The translations under genes were made by a program, and so were the position numbers. From Natrinema sp. HArc-T2 (lineage in GTDB: Archaea > Halobacteriota > Halobacteria > Halobacteriales > Natrialbaceae), in assembly GCF_041821085.1 (NCBI RefSeq), contig NZ_JBGUAZ010000005.1, positions 1 through 64,000 on the forward strand: a stretch of 64,000 nucleotides of DNA, read 5' to 3'. The notes beneath the pieces were generated by a model. That model did no database searches, was not told the DNA's origin, and saw only the letters and a program-made list of their open reading frames with translations. Shown here piece after piece: positions 43,936-52,133 of the stretch; position 1 is the stretch's first letter, and every line of letters starts with the position of its first letter.

Positions 43936-45621
43936 ATGATGGTCAGTCCCAAACGAAATGTCGGACGACGCGATATGTTACGCGTCGGCGGTGCCACGAT
44001 GCTGCTGGCACTCACAGGGAGTCGGAGCGGAACCGCGATCGAAGAGTCGATCGCGCAGGCCCGACAGGACGGCGATGCAGGCATCCGGGACGTTACCCTC
44101 GTCGCCGCGGAGGGGCAGCTCGAGGGAGCGCTGGACGAGGGCGGCGAGGCCTGGCTGTACGACGACCAGTTTCCCGGCCCGGAACTCCGCGTAAGCGAAG
44201 GGGAGACGCTGCGCGTTTCGGTCGAGAACCAGTTGCCCGAGGGGACGACCGTGCACTGGCACGGCGTTCCCGTCCCGAACCCGATGGACGGCGTCCCGAA
44301 CGTCACGCAGGATCCTATCCCGTCGGGCGAGACGTTTACCTACGAGTTCGAGGCATCGCCGGCAGGCACGTACGTCTATCACAGTCACGTCGGGTTGCAA
44401 CTCGACAGGGCACTCAACGGGCCACTGATCGTCGAGGAGGAGTCTCCCCACGTCGAGTACGACCGGGAGTACACGCTGCTGATCGACGACTACCTCTCGG
44501 GGAGTCCCACGCTCGATTCGATCGAAGCACCGCCCGGAGGAGGGACTGACGACGGTGGTGGCCCCGGCGACGGAGGTCTCGGTGATGGTCCTGGCGGCGA
44601 TAGTGAGCCCAGCGGTCCTAACGACGGAGGTGTCCCGGGTGGCGGTGGACCCGGCGATGGCGGCCCTGGTAGTGGAGGAGGTGGATCAGGTGGCGGTCCC
44701 GGCGGCGGACCAGGTGATGGTCCTGGAGGCAGTCCCGGTGGTGGACCGGGTGGCGGGCCCAGCAGTGGACCGGGTGGCGGTCCCAGCAGACGGAACGAAA
44801 TCAGAAGGCTGGGCGGTCGCAGCCCACTGCAAGGGCAACAAGTGCAACGTCCCCCGTACGAGGGACTCGTCATCAACGGACGCCTTCCCTCTGATCCACC
44901 AGTGTTCGACGTCGAAGCTGGCGAGCGCGTCCGATTGCGGCTTATCAACCCCAGCGGCGCCACGACGTACCGCGTCGCCGTTGGCGGGCACTCGCTGACC
45001 GTCACGCACGCCGACGGACGACCGGTCGAACCGGTCACAGTCGATTCCCTCGACATCAGTATGGGCGAACGCTACGACGTACTCGTCGAGGCAGACTCAC
45101 CTGGCGAGTGGGCCATCGTCGCGACCCCCGTCGTCGGGGACGAGCAACCCGCGGAAGCGATACTGCGGTCCGATGGCGCGACTGACACCGATTCGATCGA
45201 CCGCCCGCAATTCGACGGGCAGCGACTGGGGTACAGCGATCTCGAGGCGCTCGAGCCACTCGACCTCGGCGGCACGCCGGATCGAACGATCGACGTCACT
45301 CTTTCGGGTGGGATGATGCAAGCGCCCGGCGCGTGGACCATCGATGGGCAGGCGTATCCGGACGCTGATCCGATCGCGATCAGTGAGGGGGAGCACGTCC
45401 GGGTACGGATGCTGAACCGCAGCCCAGCGATCCACCCGATGCACCTTCACGGCCACTTCTTTCAGGTCGGCGACGCCGTCAAGGACACCGTCCTCGTGCC
45501 GCCCCACGGTGGAGCGGTTACGTTCGAGTTCCTGGCTGACAACCCTGGCGACTGGCTGTTTCACTGCCACAACGTCTATCACTTGGAGCGTGGAATGGCA
45601 CGCGTTTTCGAATACGAGTGA
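43936..45621 (+). CDS. Tat-exported multicopper oxidase (laccase-like)
   Basis: A 561-residue cupredoxin oxidase. The Tat motif GRRDMLRVGGATMLL (about 9-23) is followed by copper-site motifs HWHGVPVPNPMDG (about 107-119), YVYHSHVG (about 147-154), HPMHLHGHFF (about 498-507) and HCHNVYHLERGM (about 541-552), which give types 1, 2 and 3 copper. It oxidises phenols, metals or nitrite outside the cell; closeness to LccA-type haloarchaeal laccases is inference. Residues about 198-285 are a Gly/Pro/Ser-rich insert between domains. ATG 43936 (or 43939) sets the Tat motif correctly. Confidence 0.93.
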   Translation: MMVSPKRNVGRRDMLRVGGATMLLALTGSRSGTAIEESIAQARQDGDAGIRDVTLVAAEGQLEGALDEGGEAWLYDDQFPGPELRVSEGETLRVSVENQLPEGTTVHWHGVPVPNPMDGVPNVTQDPIPSGETFTYEFEASPAGTYVYHSHVGLQLDRALNGPLIVEEESPHVEYDREYTLLIDDYLSGSPTLDSIEAPPGGGTDDGGGPGDGGLGDGPGGDSEPSGPNDGGVPGGGGPGDGGPGSGGGGSGGGPGGGPGDGPGGSPGGGPGGGPSSGPGGGPSRRNEIRRLGGRSPLQGQQVQRPPYEGLVINGRLPSDPPVFDVEAGERVRLRLINPSGATTYRVAVGGHSLTVTHADGRPVEPVTVDSLDISMGERYDVLVEADSPGEWAIVATPVVGDEQPAEAILRSDGATDTDSIDRPQFDGQRLGYSDLEALEPLDLGGTPDRTIDVTLSGGMMQAPGAWTIDGQAYPDADPIAISEGEHVRVRMLNRSPAIHPMHLHGHFFQVGDAVKDTVLVPPHGGAVTFEFLADNPGDWLFHCHNVYHLERGMARVFEYE

Positions 45622-45734
45622 GATACATCCACCCCTTGACGTTCCCACCTCGACCGTTCCGCTCACTGCGAGTGGGCGACTGTCCTCGGGGATGCCCTGC
45701 TCGAGTGGAAAAACGCGGTCCGCTCGACGACACG

Positions 45735-45769
45735 GCTCAGACGGACCCACTGACAGGGGTCCGTATCAC
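45735..45769. repeat. Short hairpin related to family 2 (copy I), between convergent genes
   Basis: A perfect 8-bp stem ACGGACCC (45741-45748) / GGGTCCGT (45757-45764) with flanks CTCAG and ATCAC like the ends of family 2. It contains the DsbA-like gene stop (45766-45768) and lies 114 bases after the multicopper oxidase stop. It could act as a two-way terminator. Confidence 0.5.
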
Positions 45770-46491
45770 TCGTTTTGAACCCGCTCGATCGCCTCGTCGA
45801 ACCGCGTTTTCGGCTGGGCACCGACGAGCGTTTCGGTCGCGCCAGCCTCGCGATTGACGATAGCGAACGTCGGCGTTCCCGAAACTCCGAGTGATCGCGC
45901 TTTCTCGGCATCCGCGTTGACCTGGGTTTCGAGCGTCGATCGACGCTCGTCGAGACAGGTCTCGAGCGCATCGGCATCGACGCCGTCGACCGAACGGGTG
46001 TACTCGAGGAGGTTCTCGCTCGAGGCCCATCCCGAATTCTTCTCGCCTTGTTCCTCGAAGATCGCCGTGTGCCAGTTCCAGTACGCCGACGGCTCGGCGT
46101 CGCGGACCTGGTCCCACACGCACTTGCTGGCGACCGCGGCGGTCATCGAGTCCTCGCCGAAGTACGGCAGCGAAATGAACACGATGCGAACGTCGCCGGA
46201 CTCGACGTATTCGGGCACGAGCTCGGGAAGCGTCTCCCGTTCGAACTGCTCACAGAACGGACACTGGAAGTCCGTCCAGTAGTAGATCTGGATCGGGGCG
46301 TCGGGCGAGCCCATGATCGGCTTCCCGGTGAGGTCGATGCCGAACGCCGACGTCTCGTCGCTCGAGTGAAACGACGAGACCTGTTCCTGCGTCGCGGTGT
46401 CACCGGAGCGGGTGAGAAAATAGGCACCCCCGCCGAGAGCGCCCACGAGACCGGTCACGAGAGCGCGACGGGACGGCTGATCGAGCGACAT
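45766..46491 (-). CDS. DsbA-like thiol-disulfide oxidoreductase, membrane-anchored or Tat-exported
   Basis: A 241-residue thioredoxin-fold protein. An N-terminal PSRRALVTGLVGALGGGAYF (about 6-25) is a Tat-like signal or anchor. The redox motif is DFQCPFCEQFE (Cys pair CPFC, about residues 77-80) and the cis-Pro is in GVSGTPTF. The size and helical insert fit DsbA/DsbG-type enzymes working outside the cytoplasmic membrane. A palindromic GATTTGCTG box lies about 50 bases upstream, shared with the neighbouring regulon. The stop is inside a repeat hairpin. Confidence 0.9.
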   Translation of the reverse strand: MSLDQPSRRALVTGLVGALGGGAYFLTRSGDTATQEQVSSFHSSDETSAFGIDLTGKPIMGSPDAPIQIYYWTDFQCPFCEQFERETLPELVPEYVESGDVRIVFISLPYFGEDSMTAAVASKCVWDQVRDAEPSAYWNWHTAIFEEQGEKNSGWASSENLLEYTRSVDGVDADALETCLDERRSTLETQVNADAEKARSLGVSGTPTFAIVNREAGATETLVGAQPKTRFDEAIERVQNE

Positions 46492-46538
46492 GGATTGTAC
46501 TCGCGTCCGTTCTCACCGTCGAACCCTAATGGAATCGG

Positions 46539-46561
46539 CGATTTGCTGAGCCAGCAAATCG
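46539..46561. promoter_or_regulatory. Palindromic box 1, GATTTGCTG-AGC-CAGCAAATC
   Basis: A perfect 10-bp inverted repeat (9-bp core 46540-46548 and 46552-46560, plus a C/G pair) with a 3-base spacer. It lies about 48 bases before the DsbA-like start (46491), and about 8 bases from the TATA-like CATTAGG (46526-46532). Identical half-sites occur at 48591 and 53955. Confidence 0.85.
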
Positions 46562-46641
46562 GGCGTCGTCCGCGGTCGCGATCAGAGCCACGGCGACGGC
46601 GGACGGGCGATGGTGGTGGCCCTCGAGTCGGCGCTAACGGG

Positions 46642-48534
46642 TTACGAGTCGACGATCTCGAGCGTCCAATCGCCGTCTGCCTCGACGTTGAGCCAGACGG
46701 GGCCGCCGGCCTTGTACGACCGCGAGTTCGAGAACTCACCGGTACGATGGACGAGGACCTCACGACTGCCGTCTGCACCGTAGCCGTCGACGATGAACGT
46801 CCCGTCGCCGTCGTGTGTCGCGACGACTCTGACGTCACGATCCGTCCACAGCGGGCCGACGAACGCCGCGCCCGTGCCGGACGCCTCGACGGGGAGGTCC
46901 TCGAGGTCGTCCGCATCGACCGCGGGCTGAGAGAGGTCGATCGACCACGCGCCGTCGGCGTCGACCTCGAGCCTGTAGGTGTCGTCGTCGACGGCCATGA
47001 TCGATTCGCCGGTCGCGTTCCCGGACGTGGTCAGCAGATTCTCGTTCCGTCCGAGACTGCCGGGTTTCGTCACGTCGACAGCGATCTCTCCACCGTCGTG
47101 GGAGACGGTCGCGACGACGACGCCGTCGTCGAGCTCGAACGTCGGCGACTCGCCCGAGCCGGTTCCCTCGAACGTGTGAGACTGACCCGCCTTGAGAACG
47201 GTCCCGCTCGGTCGCGTTCCGACTGGCGGTTCGTCGCTGTCGAGGTCCAGCGTCCCGTCGACGAGATCGGAGGGTGTGACGACGTCGAGGCCGCGGTGTT
47301 CGATGTGATCGAGCAACAGGCCGAAGTCGTCGAGCGACATCCTGTTCTCGTTGACGCCTACGTCTTCCGCGTCGACGAGTCGCGGAATCCGCAACACGGT
47401 GAGCAGATCGTACTGGTCGGAGATGTTGAGGTGGCGGCGAACGCCGGTGTGAAGCGCGGGCCCCCAGATGAACGGAATCATGTGCATCTCGGTCGGTGGC
47501 ACGCTGGTCGTCCCGGCGCTGTAGAGGAACGTCGACTCGTGGACGTCCCTGGCGACGTCGTAGGTCGTCGAATCCATTCGCCCGTCGGGAACGAACAGGT
47601 GGCGCGCCCCGTCCTCGAAGCCGTCGCTCGCGAGCGCGTCGCGAGCGGTCTCGAGGACCGATCGCTGCCGGTCTGCGGGCTGGTCCGGAAGGGGCGTCGA
47701 CACTGACGGGAGCGAACAGATGTCCCACCCGCGCTCGCTGAGGTCGCGGAGTTCATCGAGACCCATGCGACCGCTGTCACCGATCTGGTCGGGGGTGACC
47801 GGAACCGCCGCGTTCCAGTCGCGCTCCGCGAGCATCTCGGCGGCGATCTCGTAGTGCGAGTCGTGGCCGCCGTGGAACGCGAGGACCACCGCGCCGTTGC
47901 TTGCCGATTCGGTTCGCCGAAGGTCGTCGACCAGCAGTTTGCTCGGCCCACCCTCGGGCCCGTCCGCGATGATGTTGATACCGGTGACGTTCGAGAGATC
48001 CGGATCGTCACCGGGTTTTTGCTGATAGCCACAGTCCATTCGGAACCAGCCGTCGTACCCATCCGGCACCACGCGAATGCTCGAGAGGCGCTCGCGCCGC
48101 GTCGGTGCGAGGAACTCGACGATGATACGATTGGCGGACTCCGGCTTGACCGCCACCGAGACGTCCCAGCCTTCGAGATCGAGTCCGTCCGGGAAGCGGA
48201 GCTCCATGCCGGCCGTTCCCTCGTCGCTCTCGACGACCGCCGCCTGTGATCCGAGCCGCGCCTCGTCGGGGTCGGCCGAGAGTTCGCCGGTTCGGGCGGT
48301 CCACTCCTCGAGCGTCTCGAAGTCGGAGAGGACCTCGCCGGTCTCGATGGCAGGCCAGTTCGTGGGACCGGTGGCCATGTCGCCCTTGACGGAACTAGTT
48401 TCGTCCCCGCCGGCGACGCCGTCTGGAAGTACATCCGCACAGCCCGCGAGCGTCGTCGAGACAGCGCCAGCACCGAGTGAGGCCAGTAGTCGTCGGCGAG
48501 ACGAGCCGTCGTCCGAATCGCGTTCGGATACCAT
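46642..48534 (-). CDS. NodB-like polysaccharide-deacetylase-fold lipoprotein
   Basis: A 630-residue exported lipoprotein. Tat motif SRRRLLASLGAGAVSTTL with lipobox LAGC (about residues 12-32), so it is likely lipid-anchored outside. A jelly-roll/carbohydrate-binding-like domain (about 60-210) is followed by a NodB fold (about 210-410) in which the first catalytic motif, normally TFDDG, reads LAFHGGHDSHYE. The C-terminal part (about 430-630) contains repeats of beta-sandwich type. Its deacetylase activity is doubtful because the Asp pair is missing. A palindromic box lies just upstream of its start. Confidence 0.8.
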   Translation of the reverse strand: MVSERDSDDGSSRRRLLASLGAGAVSTTLAGCADVLPDGVAGGDETSSVKGDMATGPTNWPAIETGEVLSDFETLEEWTARTGELSADPDEARLGSQAAVVESDEGTAGMELRFPDGLDLEGWDVSVAVKPESANRIIVEFLAPTRRERLSSIRVVPDGYDGWFRMDCGYQQKPGDDPDLSNVTGINIIADGPEGGPSKLLVDDLRRTESASNGAVVLAFHGGHDSHYEIAAEMLAERDWNAAVPVTPDQIGDSGRMGLDELRDLSERGWDICSLPSVSTPLPDQPADRQRSVLETARDALASDGFEDGARHLFVPDGRMDSTTYDVARDVHESTFLYSAGTTSVPPTEMHMIPFIWGPALHTGVRRHLNISDQYDLLTVLRIPRLVDAEDVGVNENRMSLDDFGLLLDHIEHRGLDVVTPSDLVDGTLDLDSDEPPVGTRPSGTVLKAGQSHTFEGTGSGESPTFELDDGVVVATVSHDGGEIAVDVTKPGSLGRNENLLTTSGNATGESIMAVDDDTYRLEVDADGAWSIDLSQPAVDADDLEDLPVEASGTGAAFVGPLWTDRDVRVVATHDGDGTFIVDGYGADGSREVLVHRTGEFSNSRSYKAGGPVWLNVEADGDWTLEIVDS

Positions 48535-48590
48535 TACCCAGGCGGTGCCGCGTCGGGACCGTCATTATTGTGTGGATAAACGGGGACAGA

Positions 48591-48611
48591 GATTTGCTGA
48601 CTCAGCAAATC
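48591..48611. promoter_or_regulatory. Palindromic box 2, GATTTGCTG-ACT-CAGCAAATC
   Basis: A perfect 9-bp inverted repeat, same half-sites as boxes 1 and 3. It lies between the divergent NodB-like gene (start 48534) and the Cys-motif membrane gene (start 48653). On the minus strand TTTATCC (48574-48580) is 10 bases beyond it; on the plus strand CATTTCAA (48621-48628) is 9 bases beyond it and 28 bases before ATG 48653. Confidence 0.85.
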
Positions 48612-48652
48612 GGAGTCGGACATTTCAACCATCACTGCATCGGTTCATCTAA

Positions 48653-49201
48653 ATGTTACCGCGCGATTCGATCAGGGGATACCTGACGAACCTCTCCGAA
48701 GCGGTCTCGTACCCCTTCGAGACGTGGCGGGGAACGATCGGGCTGGTACTCGTGACGGTCGCGACGTACGTGTTGTTGATCCTGAGCACGATGCCCGAAT
48801 TCTCGCTTCAGATGCTCGGCGACGGCCTCCACTGGTTCGAGTACGTCGTCGTCTCGCTTACGGAGACGGTCTACCGGACCGACGGCTGGACCGGGCTCGG
48901 GGTTATCGTCCTCTATGCCCTGCTCTCGGGCGTCGCAGTCGTCAACGCCGTCGCGCAACTGCGGCTCGTCGGCCTCTCGAGTCTCACCGATCTCTCCGCC
49001 GTGGTGCCGGGACTCCTCGCGTCGGGCTGTGCGAGTTGCGGCGCTGGGCTTCTCGGCTTTCTCGGATTTGCCGGCGGGTTGGCAGCGCTCCCGTACGACG
49101 GCGCACTGCTTCGCGTCGGCGGCCTCGCGCTGTTGCTGTTCTTCCTGGGACGGGCAGGCCATCCCGAACGATGTACGTTCACCACGGAGGCGACGCAATG
49201 A
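48653..49201 (+). CDS. Membrane protein with a GCASCG motif
   Basis: A 182-residue protein with about five transmembrane helices. A Cys pair in PGLLASGCASCGAGLLGFLG (about 123-142) lies at the start of a helix. There is also a C-terminal Cys (RCTF). I recognise no named family, but the GCxxC-in-membrane pattern is like that of VKOR/CcdA-type thiol carriers, which is analogy only. It is followed by a second Cys-motif membrane gene whose start overlaps its stop (ATGA, 49198-49201). Driven from box 2. Confidence 0.8.
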   Translation: MLPRDSIRGYLTNLSEAVSYPFETWRGTIGLVLVTVATYVLLILSTMPEFSLQMLGDGLHWFEYVVVSLTETVYRTDGWTGLGVIVLYALLSGVAVVNAVAQLRLVGLSSLTDLSAVVPGLLASGCASCGAGLLGFLGFAGGLAALPYDGALLRVGGLALLLFFLGRAGHPERCTFTTEATQ

Positions 49202-49680
49202 CGGGACGCCGGTTCGTCCGATCGATCCGCTCGGATCGGCGAGCGATCGCCTGGGGGATCGCAGCCGGGATCGGCGTCTTCGCGCTGTTCGGACTCGTCA
49301 CCGGCCACATCCCGAACCCGCTGTACGTCCGGATGGTCCCGCGGACGCCAATCGATTACCTGTTTCTGACGCTGACCGCGCTACTGGCGGGCGTCTACAC
49401 CGCACAGCGGGTGGCGACCGACGTTCCCCAGTCTGGACTCGAGGGCGAAGACGGGGACACGAGCAGCGAGGATCGGTGGGCGATGGGTGGGCTGGTCGGT
49501 GGCTTTCTGGCCGTCGGCTGTCCGATCTGTAACGTCTTCCTGCTCGCGCTGTTCAGTTCGTCCGCGCTCATGACCTACTTCGATCCGCTTCGGCCGCTGC
49601 TCGGCGCCGTCTCCGTGGCGCTGCTGGCGGGGCTGATCTACACCCGACACAAACGCACGTGTCCGACCTGCGCCACGTGA
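49198..49680 (+). CDS. Membrane protein with GCPIC and CPTC motifs
   Basis: A 160-residue protein with four predicted helices. The Cys pair lies in GGFLAVGCPICNVFLLALF (about 100-118); the C terminus ends TCPTCAT with another CxxC. An acidic loop (about 78-93, EGEDGDTSSED) separates helices two and three. Its start overlaps the previous stop by 4 bases, so the two form a coupled pair. Together they could carry disulfides or metal across the membrane; the function is not established. Confidence 0.8.
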   Translation: MTGRRFVRSIRSDRRAIAWGIAAGIGVFALFGLVTGHIPNPLYVRMVPRTPIDYLFLTLTALLAGVYTAQRVATDVPQSGLEGEDGDTSSEDRWAMGGLVGGFLAVGCPICNVFLLALFSSSALMTYFDPLRPLLGAVSVALLAGLIYTRHKRTCPTCAT

Positions 49681-49690
49681 TCGCCGGCGC

Positions 49691-50392
49691 TCACTCGGAC
49701 TCCTTCCAGTCGCCGGCTTCGGTCTCGCGAAACTCCTCTTTCGCCTCGCGCTCGCGTGGCCAGAACGCGAGCACGAGAACGCCGGCGTAAAACGTTCCGA
49801 CGAGCCCTACGACGACGGCGCCAGGGACGGACGCGATGGCCGCGGCATCGGGAAGGCTCTCGCCCGGCGCGAAGGCGGTGACGCGAAAGAGCCACGCGAG
49901 ACAGAGCACGGTCAACAGTGCGAAGTAGATGCGCCGCAGCCGGTTCGCGATCGCCTCGAGTAGCGTGATCTTCAGCGTCGGTCGCCGGTAGTCGTCGCCG
50001 AGTTCGGTTCGCCAGTCGCCGTGTTCGCCGCGTTGGGACGGGTCCAGCGTCGTCGCGAGGAAGTTCTGCTGGAGGAGTCGCACGCGAGCCCGGTAGACGT
50101 CGTAGTCACGATACCGCCGCGCCTCGATCAGGAGGAACATACCGATGGCAAGTACGCCAATGAGGACGATGTAGTGAGGGTTGTCGGGACTCGAGAACGC
50201 CCACGTAAGAATCGCGGCCATCACCGTGACGCTCCACGTCGTCGTCTGGTCGAGCCGCGAACGCCAGGTCGTCTCCCGGGAGATTTCACCGCGATAGGCG
50301 TGGCCGAGAACCGTGTTCAACTCCGAGAGATCCTGACCGGCCTCTCGTCCCGGTTCGGCCTGCGTGGACTCGTCGTCGGTGGTATCGGTCAT
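49691..50392 (-). CDS. DUF2270 membrane protein
   Basis: A 233-residue protein with four helices (about 52-70, 72-90, 165-185 and 195-215). The cytoplasmic sequence LNTVLGHAYRGEISRETTWR and RRYRDYDVYRARVRLLQQNF match the DUF2270 family. No function known. Convergent with the Cys-motif pair, 10 bases apart, so it is probably not in the same unit. Confidence 0.88.
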   Translation of the reverse strand: MTDTTDDESTQAEPGREAGQDLSELNTVLGHAYRGEISRETTWRSRLDQTTTWSVTVMAAILTWAFSSPDNPHYIVLIGVLAIGMFLLIEARRYRDYDVYRARVRLLQQNFLATTLDPSQRGEHGDWRTELGDDYRRPTLKITLLEAIANRLRRIYFALLTVLCLAWLFRVTAFAPGESLPDAAAIASVPGAVVVGLVGTFYAGVLVLAFWPREREAKEEFRETEAGDWKESE

Positions 50393-50504
50393 CAGTCTCT
50401 CACTCGTTCAACGGCCGACGAGAAATAACGCCGGTCGGACGCGGCCACACACAGATATCGAGCGAACCTAGCACGGACAACCCGAACGATGACCACGGTT
50501 TGGC

Positions 50505-50526
50505 CACTCCAATATTGTATGGAGTG
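50505..50526. promoter_or_regulatory. Inverted repeat across a TATA-like sequence
   Basis: CACTCCA (50505-50511) and TGGAGTG (50520-50526) form a perfect 7-bp inverted repeat around ATATTGTA. It lies 40-60 bases before the thioredoxin-like start (50566) and 113 bases before the DUF2270 start (50392). It could be an operator covering the promoter of either gene. Confidence 0.45.
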
Positions 50527-50565
50527 TACAAAACACTCAAGTGCTGGTGACCCGTTGTTTCGGTA

Positions 50566-50937
50566 ATGACTGAAACAGCGCCTTCGGATCCGATCGGCGA
50601 TGGAAGCGGCCCCCAGAAACCCGTCCAGCTGGACAGTGCTGCCGACTACGACGAGTTGCTCGCGGCACACGACCTCGTGTTGCTCGAGTTCGTCACGTCC
50701 GGCTGTGGGATCTGTGCGTCGATGGAACCGGTGCTCGGCGCGGTCGCTCGCAGCGCGCCGGGTGCCGTCGCGACGGTAAACGCCGGCCTCGTTCCGGAGG
50801 TCGCCGACGAATACAGTATTCGGAGCGTGCCGACGCTCGTCGTCCTGCGAGACGGCGAGGAGGTCGCGCGTCTCGACGATGGGTTCCAGAGCGCGGAGAC
50901 GGTCGTCGAGCTGCTCGAGACGCACGCGGCGGAGTAA
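50566..50937 (+). CDS. Thioredoxin-fold protein (CGIC active site)
   Basis: A 123-residue cytoplasmic thioredoxin. The active site LLEFVTSGCGICASMEPVLG (about 39-58) has CGIC in place of CGPC, and the cis-Pro is in IRSVPTLVVL. Acidic N-terminal extension of about 25 residues. It lies among envelope redox genes, so it may be the cytoplasmic partner of the Cys-motif membrane pair; this is inference. Confidence 0.9.
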   Translation: MTETAPSDPIGDGSGPQKPVQLDSAADYDELLAAHDLVLLEFVTSGCGICASMEPVLGAVARSAPGAVATVNAGLVPEVADEYSIRSVPTLVVLRDGEEVARLDDGFQSAETVVELLETHAAE

Positions 50938-51145
50938 ACGGAGTTATGTTGGCTTTCGTTGTTCTCATCTAGCACAATACTGGGGGCGTCATAGAATGGC
51001 TCGCACACCCACCCTGTGACTACCCATCAACGGTAAGTACAGGCGGAGTAGATAACGGAGCGACGAGCGATCTATCGGAGAGATTGCAGAAACTGCGTGC
51101 TGAATATAGAGAATCCACGAAAAACCCCTCACCTACATCAAATGT
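50938..51145. other. AT-richer intergenic region
   Basis: No gene seen. The base composition falls here and stays low through the next gene. The text CTGAATATAGAG (about 51100) is of a type seen near haloarchaeal IS elements, but no element could be defined. Confidence 0.35.
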
Positions 51146-51859
51146 CTAGTCTCCGAATCTCGATTTCACATAAGTGAAAACGAGATAGATTGTGGCGAGT
51201 ATCACGCCAGGTGCCCCTAGAAGAAATGGAGCAAACTCAAAATTCAGTAGCATCGAGATGTACGGCCACATGAGAAGGACTGATCCTAGTGCTGTGAAAG
51301 CAAATACTGCTCGGGGATGAGACTCTCTTCGAGTGAACGTTATCCACAGGAGAAGGAGACTATATATGATAAAGGATAATATTGTCAGCCCAGCTGCGAA
51401 AGCTAGTCCCATTGCACTTCCATAGAATGTTGTCTGCTGTGCAGCGTAATACTCTCCGTTGTATTCTAGGGTACTGGTTCTGACTGTTTCGTGTGGGTGC
51501 CGATCTGGTGTCCCTGGAAACTCGGGTTCCTCTCTATATGTATCGCAAACCAGCATATAATCCGCACAGATTCTGATATCCTGCGACTGCCAGCCATTCG
51601 GGTCCCACTCGGATGTCCTTCGTGGCTGCTTGAGTAAGTCCTGAAACACTTGTTGTGCTTCAGGAGACAACTCATCCACAGAAGTAGCGTTATCGGGGTT
51701 AGTTGGCATCTCCGCGTATGCGTCTGTAGATTCGTGTGCGATTCTATATTCTCTGTCCTCTGGCTCGTAGGGTTGATGTGTTGCACTAGAGCCTAACAGA
51801 CTTACAGGCAGAAGGAACGCGACAATAATACCGACAATTACGATGGTACGATACTTCAC
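51146..51859 (-). CDS. AT-rich hypothetical membrane protein
   Basis: A 237-residue protein. Signal/anchor helix at 5-24 (IVIVGIIVAFLLPVSLLG), an outside domain of about 125 residues with one Cys pair (RICADYMLVC), and three C-terminal transmembrane helices (about 148-172, 183-203, 208-230). The start is GTG at 51859 with TATA-like TTATAAAA about 24 bases upstream. Codon use is far more AT-rich than all neighbours, so recent gain is likely. No recognised family. Confidence 0.75.
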   Translation of the reverse strand: MKYRTIVIVGIIVAFLLPVSLLGSSATHQPYEPEDREYRIAHESTDAYAEMPTNPDNATSVDELSPEAQQVFQDLLKQPRRTSEWDPNGWQSQDIRICADYMLVCDTYREEPEFPGTPDRHPHETVRTSTLEYNGEYYAAQQTTFYGSAMGLAFAAGLTILSFIIYSLLLLWITFTRRESHPRAVFAFTALGSVLLMWPYISMLLNFEFAPFLLGAPGVILATIYLVFTYVKSRFGD

Positions 51860-52133
51860 CCCAGTGTAGTGACACGTGTTTTATAAGTGCTTTCTGGTAT
51901 TGTAGTTTCCTGTATCCGACACCGCTCTGCTAACATCACCGATAGCTGATGGAAGTACCAGCGTTGGATTCGCAGATGTAGTGAACGGATAGTTCAACCC
52001 GATTGGGACGAAAGAAATGACATGCTAATCGTTCGACGACACCCACCAACACTGGCTGTAGCGTCGACTCGAGTCAGGGCCGACGCGATCAGCGCAGTTT
52101 AATCCGTCCGGTCAGCGACACACTCGCTCGAGA

